A DNA stretch of 19,390 nucleotides from SOKP01 sp048887165 (GTDB lineage: Archaea > Asgardarchaeota > Lokiarchaeia > Sigyniarchaeales > SOKP01). The notes beneath the pieces are model-generated. The model was not told the origin of the DNA, searched no databases, and was given only the letters and a program-made list of their open reading frames with translations. Of this stretch, positions 13,363 to 19,390 are shown one piece after another (positions within the stretch are counted from its first letter, which is position 1; each line of letters begins with the position of its first letter). The position numbers were made by a program, and so were the translations under genes. The stretch lies in the NCBI GenBank assembly GCA_048887165.1, contig JBHLJZ010000071.1:1-19390 (forward strand), written 5' to 3'.

Positions 13363-13860
13363 ATGCCTGATAACAATGATCAGATAAAAAAGCGTTCAGA
13401 ACGGATGTTAAAGTTATTTAAAGATTTCTTAAATAAGGAATTAAAGGATTTACCTGTACCCCCATTTACAAAATGGTTAAATGGAAAATTAATCCGTGCT
13501 GAATATGGTTTATTGGAAGTAGAATTCAAAATTAGACCTGAGATGGCTAATCCAACAGGATTATTACACGGAGGAATGCAATGTGCTCTAATGGATGATG
13601 TTGTTGGAATGACAACTGCTACCTTAGGTTATGAAGGTTTTCCTATAAGCATCGATTTTCATGTTGACTTTCTTGGTAAAGTTAGAGTGGGTGAAAAAGT
13701 TCGAGTCATCGGGAAAGTTATACGTGAAGGAAGAAATATCCTTCATATGGTTGCTGAGATTTATGATTTAAATAATAAATTAATTTCTACTGGAAATTCT
13801 AATTTGTTTAGAACCCATTTCATACCAGATTATATAAAACAGGCAGATAATACACATTAA
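13363..13860 (+). CDS. PaaI-type hot-dog thioesterase
   Basis: A single hot-dog domain protein of 165 aa with the family signature NPTGLLHGGMQCALMDDVVG: the HGG is at 69-71 and an acidic pair D78-D79 sits on the central helix in the catalytic position. The strand region SIDFHVDFLGKVRVGEKVRVIGKV is also typical. It probably hydrolyses an acyl-CoA thioester; substrate unknown. The extra 35 N-terminal residues are charged and helical. No Shine-Dalgarno precedes the ATG, and a TATA-like TTTAAATA sits about 20 bases upstream (13339-13346), so the mRNA may be leaderless. It is the first gene of a cluster with the eIF2B-like and toroid genes, spaced 22 and 20 bases apart. Confidence 0.9.
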   Translation: MPDNNDQIKKRSERMLKLFKDFLNKELKDLPVPPFTKWLNGKLIRAEYGLLEVEFKIRPEMANPTGLLHGGMQCALMDDVVGMTTATLGYEGFPISIDFHVDFLGKVRVGEKVRVIGKVIREGRNILHMVAEIYDLNNKLISTGNSNLFRTHFIPDYIKQADNTH

Positions 13861-13882
13861 ACAATCATTAAAAGTATTTGTT

Positions 13883-14806
13883 ATGAATTTTCATAAACTT
13901 ATTCTAAAAGAGCTTTCAGATTTAAAAAATGATAATACTTCTGGTGCTAATGAATTCATCGATAAAACAATTAGACTATTGGAATCTCAATTAAAACTAA
14001 TTAGCAATCCTAATCAAGATATAAAAGATTTAATGCTTAAACTTTCGAGAGAAATCATAAATTCAAGACCCAGCATGGCTCCGTTAATCAATACAATAGG
14101 TTATATTATCAGCGATCTTCATTTTTATACTAAATATGAAATTAACAAACGGATTGAAAATTTTCATCAATTAAGAAGTAAAATAGAACTAAATTTAGAA
14201 AAAGTATTTCAAAATTTTATAACTACACGTTCTACTTTAAAAGCCAAAATTATGTTAATTTCATATAGTTCAACTATCATTAAGCTTTTAAAAAAAAACC
14301 AAAATCGGAATTTAATTATATACATTTTAGAATCCAGACCATTACTTGAAGGTCAATTAGTTGCAGAAATCTTATCATCATCCTTTGAAACCCATTTAAT
14401 TATAGATGCAGCAATGGGTAAATTTATTGAAGAAATTGATTTCGTATTGGTGGGAATTGATAGCGTTTTAAAGGATGGCTCTATTGTAAATAAAATTGGA
14501 ACTTATCCTTTAGCTTGTATAGCAAATGAAAACAAAAAACAAGTATTTGGGGTCGGAGATTCTTTCAAATATAATTTAAAAAGTCATTTTAATAATAGGA
14601 TTTCTATCGAAACTAAACCTAGTGAGGAAGTTTATGATAAAAAAATAAAAAATGAATTATTACAAATCCATAATTATTATTTTGATATAACTCCTCCTCA
14701 ATTTATTTCAGGAATTATTTCAGATTTAGGATTATTAACTCCTCAGGAATTCTTAAAAGAGATTAAAGATGTACTTCCATTAGATTGGTATAAAGAATTT
14801 ATTTAG
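13883..14806 (+). CDS. eIF2B alpha/beta/delta family protein
   Basis: The 307-aa protein has the two-part fold of the IF-2B family: a helical N-terminal region with a short conserved NTIGYI at 70-75, then the Rossmann-like domain with ISYSSTIIKLL (126-136), ESRPLLEGQ (150-158), GIDSVLKDGSIVNKIGT (191-207) and YYFDITPPQFISG near the end. The family includes eIF2B regulatory subunits, methylthioribose-1-phosphate isomerase and ribose-1,5-bisphosphate isomerase. At the place where the isomerases have their catalytic cysteine (CNT/CNS), this protein has SYSS, as in eIF2B-type members, while the aspartate D193 is retained. It is therefore probably a binding or regulatory protein, or a divergent enzyme; I do not assign a reaction. 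Its clustering with a thioesterase and a toroid protein is not a translation context. Confidence 0.85.
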   Translation: MNFHKLILKELSDLKNDNTSGANEFIDKTIRLLESQLKLISNPNQDIKDLMLKLSREIINSRPSMAPLINTIGYIISDLHFYTKYEINKRIENFHQLRSKIELNLEKVFQNFITTRSTLKAKIMLISYSSTIIKLLKKNQNRNLIIYILESRPLLEGQLVAEILSSSFETHLIIDAAMGKFIEEIDFVLVGIDSVLKDGSIVNKIGTYPLACIANENKKQVFGVGDSFKYNLKSHFNNRISIETKPSEEVYDKKIKNELLQIHNYYFDITPPQFISGIISDLGLLTPQEFLKEIKDVLPLDWYKEFI

Positions 14807-14826
14807 AATGCAGAGTTGATAGTATT

Positions 14827-15801
14827 ATGTCTAAATGGAAAGAAGAGCTTACATATGATCCAATACCCCTACTTCTTAATACTGAAAATAAGGCAATTAA
14901 TTATTTAGTAAATAGAGATCTATTAGATAAAAAAGTAGATTCAATAGAATCTTTATGGAAATTACCTAATTTACAGAAATTATTTAATAAACAGAGAGAA
15001 GATGGAGCATGGAAGTATCCAACTAAAAAAGAGGATTTTCATACACAAGAAGTCTATAACTCCCTTGCAACCTACACCCAACTAAGAAATCTTATAGAAA
15101 AATATGGATTAACAAAAATTCATCAATCAATTAAAGAAGCTGCGGAATTTCTTCTCTCATTCCAAACTAAAGAAGGAGATATCAGAGGAATTTATGGAAA
15201 TCAATATTCACCTAATTACACTGCGGGTATGATAGAACTCTTAATAAAAGCGGGATATGAAAAAGATCCACGCATTAAAAAAGCATTGGATTGGCTCCTT
15301 TCAGTTAGACAAGATGATGGGGGATGGGCAATTCCTAACAGAACTCATAATGCTAACTGGAGAGAAGTTATAAACATTAAAGAAGTTTTAGAGCCAATAA
15401 GAGATAAACCATCATCGTATATAATAACTGGAGTCGTTTTAAGAGCTTTTGCTGCTCATCCAGACTATTTTAATATTCAAGATGTAAAAACTGCTGGTAA
15501 AATTTTAATGTCTGGTTTTTTTAAAAATGATAAATATCCAGATCGTAAGGATAAAAGCTATTGGATGAAATTTACGTTTCCTTTTTGGTTTACTGACTTA
15601 TTATCAGCTTTGGATTCATTATATTTTATAGGTTTTGATATTAGAGAACATTCAATTGCAAGGGCTCTGGAATGGTTTAAAAATGAACAGCAAGAAGATG
15701 GGTTGTGGAATTTGAAGATACTAAGACCAGGAGGAGAAAAAGATATAAAAAGTTGGATAAGTTATGTAGTTTGTAGAACTTTTAAAAGATTCTATTATTA
15801 A
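14827..15801 (+). CDS. Alpha/alpha-toroid protein of the terpene-cyclase/prenyltransferase fold
   Basis: The 324-aa protein contains at least three QW-like repeats: KQREDGAWKYP near residue 57, VRQDDGGWAIP near 160, and EQQEDGLWNL near 290, plus the half-motif SFQTKEGDI. These belong to the helical toroid seen in squalene-hopene cyclase and protein prenyltransferases. The protein is half the length of triterpene cyclases, and I see no DxDD acid motif, so cyclase activity is not supported. It may bind a polyisoprenoid or another hydrophobic ligand, or act as a single-domain toroid enzyme of unknown reaction. No signal peptide or membrane segment is present. It follows the eIF2B-like gene by 20 bases and is convergent with the MFS gene, separated by only 9 bases. 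Confidence 0.82.
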   Translation: MSKWKEELTYDPIPLLLNTENKAINYLVNRDLLDKKVDSIESLWKLPNLQKLFNKQREDGAWKYPTKKEDFHTQEVYNSLATYTQLRNLIEKYGLTKIHQSIKEAAEFLLSFQTKEGDIRGIYGNQYSPNYTAGMIELLIKAGYEKDPRIKKALDWLLSVRQDDGGWAIPNRTHNANWREVINIKEVLEPIRDKPSSYIITGVVLRAFAAHPDYFNIQDVKTAGKILMSGFFKNDKYPDRKDKSYWMKFTFPFWFTDLLSALDSLYFIGFDIREHSIARALEWFKNEQQEDGLWNLKILRPGGEKDIKSWISYVVCRTFKRFYY

Positions 15802-15810
15802 TTTTGACTA

Positions 15811-17124
15811 TTATTCTATTTCTAATTTCTCTGCCATATGTGATTTTAGAATACTTATCGCAATAATATAAAGTGGTATAATAGATAATTCAACAAAGAT
15901 AGATATAATGAAAGGAGCCCTAGGTCCTATGTACTCCCAAACAAAACCACCTGCAATAGGACCTATTATTGCCCCAAAAAGACTAAACCATTGAGATGCA
16001 CCAAAAATTTTTCCTCTATGACTTCTTGATAATCTACTTAAAACATTCTGAAGTATTAAATTACCTGCCCACGCAAAGGTTGCATCCAACAATAGAATAA
16101 TTCCAAACATTAATCCGGAAGTAGAATTAATAATTAACCACGTAACTAACGAGCCTAAACTACTAATTATAGTAATGCCTAATACTGGATTAACTTTATC
16201 TGCAATATTTCCTAATTTTGGAGCAAGTAGTAGAGAAATAATCTGACTTGGAAAATAAATTATCATTACAAAAACAGGATTCTCAATCTTTAATTCATCT
16301 ATTAAATACACTTGAAAAAATGGTTGAGCTAATGATTGATTCATATTAATTATCATATAAGTTATCATTAAAATGCTAAAACCAAGGATAAAACCTCTTA
16401 ATGACTTTATAGTAGATGAAGTTAATTCCTTTTCTTTCGACTTTACTTTATGCTCATTTGTTTGATAATTATTAGAATTTAAAATATGTTTGTCATAAGT
16501 AAGTTCTTCATCCACTCTTCGATGAAAAGTAATTCCTCCATAGAAATTTGAAGCAGCAAATATTAATAATGGGCTATAAACTAAAAAAAGATTTTCAGGT
16601 ATAAAAATAACTGTAATCGCGAAAATAGTGAAACTAATTAAAGAACCAACTAAATTTCCTTTTCCAATCATTCCCCCTCGTTTACCAAATGCCGAAGAGC
16701 GATGTATCTTATGCGATTTTTGTGAAATCAATGCATCTATTGGAGTCCAAAAGAAACCTACGAAAAAACCTTGAATAAATAGCCCTAATGCGAATATTAT
16801 TAATGAAGAATAAAGAATTCCTAAATACATTAAAATATAACATATTCCACGTCCAAAACTACCAATTAAAACCAAAAGTTTTTTAGAAACACGGTCAGTT
16901 AAATAACCTACTAATGGAGCACTTAATAGACCTCCAAGTATTTGACTAGCAAAAACAAATCCCATTTGGGTACCTGACGCCTCTAATAATTGGGCGGTAA
17001 CATATGGAATTAAAAATTGAAAGAAAAAGAAACCCAAGCTATTCCAAAAAATAATGCTTACCATTGGTTTAAAATCAGGAGTGATTTTTAATTCTTCCGA
17101 GTCGAAAAATATTCTTCTTATCAT
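15811..17124 (-). CDS. Major facilitator superfamily transporter
   Basis: The 437-aa protein is about two-thirds hydrophobic with roughly twelve membrane segments in two halves, split by a hydrophilic cytoplasmic loop of about 50 residues (around 205-255, HRRVDEELTYDKHI onwards). The MFS motif A is visible after the second segment as GYLTDRVSKK (about 73-82), with a partner APKLGNIADKVNP in the second half. It is a secondary transporter of the inner membrane; drug-efflux-like members have similar features, but the substrate cannot be read. The start ATG at 17124 is uncertain because a TATA-like sequence (minus strand ACTATATATATTG) lies only about 10 bases upstream; the next Met is residue 21, just before the first segment. 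It is a single-gene unit, convergent with the toroid gene. Confidence 0.9.
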   Translation of the reverse strand: MIRRIFFDSEELKITPDFKPMVSIIFWNSLGFFFFQFLIPYVTAQLLEASGTQMGFVFASQILGGLLSAPLVGYLTDRVSKKLLVLIGSFGRGICYILMYLGILYSSLIIFALGLFIQGFFVGFFWTPIDALISQKSHKIHRSSAFGKRGGMIGKGNLVGSLISFTIFAITVIFIPENLFLVYSPLLIFAASNFYGGITFHRRVDEELTYDKHILNSNNYQTNEHKVKSKEKELTSSTIKSLRGFILGFSILMITYMIINMNQSLAQPFFQVYLIDELKIENPVFVMIIYFPSQIISLLLAPKLGNIADKVNPVLGITIISSLGSLVTWLIINSTSGLMFGIILLLDATFAWAGNLILQNVLSRLSRSHRGKIFGASQWFSLFGAIIGPIAGGFVWEYIGPRAPFIISIFVELSIIPLYIIAISILKSHMAEKLEIE

Positions 17125-17390
17125 TTCAATATATATAGTATTGTCTCTTAGAATCCTTTAATTAATAGAAGGTTTTTTAGATAATTCTATAAAAATTCTG
17201 AACGCTTTATAAAACTACTAGATAATATAATATGCTAAATCCTTTAAATTTCATTAATTTTTGGTTTATTTTTAGACTTTTTGATTATAATTCTAAATTT
17301 ATATCCTTTTATTATAATTAATTTATAGAATAATTGAATAAACCTTAATTTTTTAAGAAGATTTTTCTTACTGTAATTCATTATTTCGAA

Positions 17391-17400
17391 TTAAATTATA
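17391..17400 (+). promoter_or_regulatory. Candidate TATA box of the oxidoreductase operon
   Basis: TTAAATTATA is centred about 22 bases before the ATG at 17417, and no Shine-Dalgarno intervenes, so a leaderless transcript is plausible. The whole divergent intergenic region 17125-17416 is extremely AT-rich and offers many look-alikes, so this is tentative. Confidence 0.3.
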
Positions 17401-17416
17401 CAACTTTTTCAAAAAA

Positions 17417-18418
17417 ATGTTAACTCCAGAATACATAAAAGAAATTCTAAAAGAGCATACAATAAATCTCCGTTTCCACGCTCGAGGAGGTCAGGGAGGT
17501 GTTACCGCTTCCAATCTCTGCGTTGAAGCGTTTTATGGTTATGGTGTATGCCAGCCACTTTTTGGTGCAGAAAGGATGGGTTCTCCTACTGAGAGTTATG
17601 TTCGATTAAGTTCTAATCTTGAATTAATAAGATCAAATGAACAAGTATACGCACCTCATTTTGTCTCAGTTTTAGATCCTTCACTTTTAGGAGAAATTGA
17701 TGTTACAGCAGGATTAGCGAAAGGTGGATGGCTTATCGTGAATACATCATTAGATCAAGTTTCTATTCAGACTGTTGTTGGTAGGAAAGATATAAATATT
17801 GCTACTATAGACGCTACACGAATCGCATTAGATGTATTAGGAAGGAATATAACAAACACTATTATATTAGGAGCATTAATTAGAGTTTCTTCACTATTCA
17901 CATTAGAAGAATTATCTGATGCTATAATGAGGCGATTTAAAGGAGAAATAGCAGGTAAAAATATCGAAGCAATCAAGTTAGCAATTGAAGAGACATGTCT
18001 TTATGATATAGGTATTGATCCAGACTTTACAGTTGATACAAAAGTTCCGTGGCAACAAGTTTTTCCTGGATTACCTGGATATAAAGAACTTGATAAGGCA
18101 GGAGTCTGGTATATGGATGAGGATGTTATAGATATGGGAAGTAATCAAGTAAATACTGGTTCTTGGGGCGAGTGGGATATAATATGGGATGAGGAAAAAT
18201 GTACTGATTGTGCTCAATGTTGGTATATTTGTCCTGATTTTGCTATTATTCGAGAAAAAGGAGAAGATGACCTATGGCATATGAAAGGTATTGATTCGTT
18301 TCATTGTAAATCATGTCAAAACTGCCTTGAAGTGTGTCCTGTAGACGCAATAAGTAAAAAATTAAAACAAGGACCTGCAGCTTGTGCAGTTCCAGAGGAT
18401 CAAGAAGGAGGTAATTAA
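17417..18418 (+). CDS. porGD: 2-oxoacid:ferredoxin oxidoreductase, fused gamma-delta subunit
   Basis: Residues about 15-190 form the gamma domain with the signature RFHARGGQGGVTASNL and GAERMGSPTESYVRLS. A linker follows (190-245), and then a delta-type dicluster ferredoxin domain. The two CxxCxxCxxxCP motifs are C262, C265, C268, C272 and C297, C300, C303, C307, each binding a [4Fe-4S] cluster. The complex oxidises a 2-oxoacid with CoA to acyl-CoA, CO2 and reduced ferredoxin. In many archaea gamma and delta are separate genes; here they are one. The alpha subunit follows immediately (stop 18416-18418, next start 18420); the beta (TPP) subunit must lie beyond the window. Pyruvate is the most common substrate, but 2-oxoisovalerate or 2-oxoglutarate type cannot be excluded. 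Confidence 0.95.
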   Translation: MLTPEYIKEILKEHTINLRFHARGGQGGVTASNLCVEAFYGYGVCQPLFGAERMGSPTESYVRLSSNLELIRSNEQVYAPHFVSVLDPSLLGEIDVTAGLAKGGWLIVNTSLDQVSIQTVVGRKDINIATIDATRIALDVLGRNITNTIILGALIRVSSLFTLEELSDAIMRRFKGEIAGKNIEAIKLAIEETCLYDIGIDPDFTVDTKVPWQQVFPGLPGYKELDKAGVWYMDEDVIDMGSNQVNTGSWGEWDIIWDEEKCTDCAQCWYICPDFAIIREKGEDDLWHMKGIDSFHCKSCQNCLEVCPVDAISKKLKQGPAACAVPEDQEGGN

Positions 18419-18419
18419 A

Positions 18420-19390
18420 TTGTCAATAGAGCCTATGAAAATATTTTTTAAAGAGATTCAAGAACCAATTGAAACAACTATGATTGGTAATTATGCAGTA
18501 GCTGGCGGTGTTACTCAGACAGACCCTGATGTAATCTGTGCATTCCCAATAACTCCTCAGACTCAGTCAGTCGAAGGATTGTCTGATGTTGTTCATCAAG
18601 GGAGATTAAAAGCTGCCTTTGTTAATGTTGAATCTGAACTGGCTGCTATTAGTTATTCAACAGCTGCATGTGCAGCAGGAGCAAGAGCATTTACAGCTAC
18701 TGCAAGTCAAGGATATTTACTCATGACAGAAGCACTTCCTATGGCTGTAGGGTGGAGATTACCTTTAACAATGATGATTAGTGCAAGAGCTTTCAATTCC
18801 CCTAACTTAAGCATATGGAATAGCTGGGAATACACTCAAGTCAATTCTGAATTGGGGTGGAATATTATTGTATCTGAAAATGTTCAAGAGACTTATGATG
18901 CAGCAATACTTTCAGTAATGATTTCAGAAGAGTCGCTATTTCCAACTATCTTTGTTCACGATGGCTTTATTATATCTCATTCTGTACAAAAATTAACCTT
19001 GATCCCGGATGAAACTGTTAGAAGAATGACTCCAAAAAAGCCAAGACATACAATTAATACTAAAAATCCTGGAACATGGGGCGGTATTGTTACACCATCC
19101 TTTTTTATGGAGGGAAGGGCGAGTTTAGAAGAAGCAAAAAAGCCAGTGCTTGGAAAAATGAATGAAGTTTTTAATAAATTCGAAAAAGAAACTGGTAGAG
19201 AATATAATTTAATAGAATCATATAACTTGGATAATTCCTCAAAAACAGCCATCTGTACAATGGGTTCAATGTGCGGAAATATAATTAGTTGGATGACTAA
19301 AAACAAAGATATAGGACTTATTAAAATAAGAGCATATCGACCTTTTCCATATGAGGAATTACGAAAAATAATAGAACAATATAATTTAGA
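18420..19390 (+). CDS. porA: 2-oxoacid:ferredoxin oxidoreductase alpha subunit (partial, 3' end missing)
   Basis: An open frame of 323 codons runs off the window end. TTG at 18420 is chosen because GGAGGT (18407-18412), inside the end of the upstream gene, is seven bases away; the in-frame ATG at 18435 would be 22 bases away. Conserved features are the N-terminal FPITPQT (42-48), NVESELAAISYSTAACAAGARAFTATASQG (the usual VESE-x-x-A region of the pyrimidine-binding domain) and RAYRPFP near the cut end. Alpha provides this TPP-pyrimidine domain and works with beta and gamma-delta. The start is one base after the gamma-delta stop, so translation is probably coupled. Confidence 0.93.
   Translation, partial: MSIEPMKIFFKEIQEPIETTMIGNYAVAGGVTQTDPDVICAFPITPQTQSVEGLSDVVHQGRLKAAFVNVESELAAISYSTAACAAGARAFTATASQGYLLMTEALPMAVGWRLPLTMMISARAFNSPNLSIWNSWEYTQVNSELGWNIIVSENVQETYDAAILSVMISEESLFPTIFVHDGFIISHSVQKLTLIPDETVRRMTPKKPRHTINTKNPGTWGGIVTPSFFMEGRASLEEAKKPVLGKMNEVFNKFEKETGREYNLIESYNLDNSSKTAICTMGSMCGNIISWMTKNKDIGLIKIRAYRPFPYEELRKIIEQYNL

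Noticed and set aside
13883..14806. Methylthioribose-1-phosphate or ribose-1,5-bisphosphate isomerase
   Set aside because: The catalytic cysteine of these enzymes is replaced (SYSS at 127-130), so the specific enzymatic names are not justified.
14827..15801. Squalene-hopene cyclase
   Set aside because: It is about half the needed length, and the DxDD catalytic motif was not found; only QW-like repeats are present.
17767..17976. Minus-strand 69-aa open frame
   Set aside because: Antisense to the gamma domain of the oxidoreductase, with no independent support.
18977..19306. Minus-strand 109-aa open frame
   Set aside because: The opposite strand encodes the conserved alpha subunit of the oxidoreductase, open to the window end; the antisense frame is a shadow.

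Overview
The window looks like chromosome from an AT-rich Asgard archaeon, most likely Lokiarchaeia-like. This rests on a Ras/Rab-type small GTPase, an eIF2B-family protein, archaeal TATA promoters with many leaderless or near-leaderless starts, and a ferredoxin/CoA-linked metabolism: 2-oxoacid:ferredoxin oxidoreductase, an ADP-forming acyl-CoA synthetase subunit and methylmalonyl-CoA mutase. The lineage is inferred from gene content alone. I saw no rRNA, tRNA, transposase or CRISPR array.

Left third (1-5650) is the accessory and most unusual part. Two paralogous minus-strand regulators occur here, one cut by the window start (1-384) and one complete (2094-4574, 826 aa). Both begin with a tandem pair of winged-helix-like repeats; the complete one ends in a long TPR array. 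Each is transcribed divergently from plus-strand genes for very small proteins. Those genes are preceded by a recurring 42-bp element, made of a 22-bp imperfect palindrome followed at fixed spacing by a TATA box. It occurs at 439-480, 4658-4699 and 4977-5018, and the last two have a further tandem copy of the palindrome 19 bp upstream. At least three of the small proteins share a C-terminal signature. One starts with TTG and one apparently with CTG, so the latter is easily missed. A strong 50-nt nested hairpin (1077-1126), overlapped by a 12-codon ORF, sits inside the first small-gene operon. I read this as a two-copy regulator/small-protein module whose function I cannot name.

Middle (5869-13236): a Ras-like GTPase, an M3 oligopeptidase, a DUF35 zinc-ribbon/OB-fold protein, the catalytic subunit of methylmalonyl-CoA mutase and a 102-aa small alpha/beta-type protein on the plus strand. 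Convergent to these is a minus-strand pair, an ADP-forming acyl-CoA synthetase alpha-type protein followed by an M19 dipeptidase. The two peptidases, mutase, DUF35 protein and CoA ligase subunit fit peptide and amino-acid or odd-chain acyl-CoA breakdown.

Right (13363-19390): a tight three-gene plus-strand cluster (hot-dog thioesterase, eIF2B-like protein, alpha/alpha-toroid protein of the terpene-cyclase fold), a convergent MFS transporter, then a 2-oxoacid:ferredoxin oxidoreductase operon. That operon encodes a fused gamma-delta subunit followed by an alpha subunit that runs off the window end.
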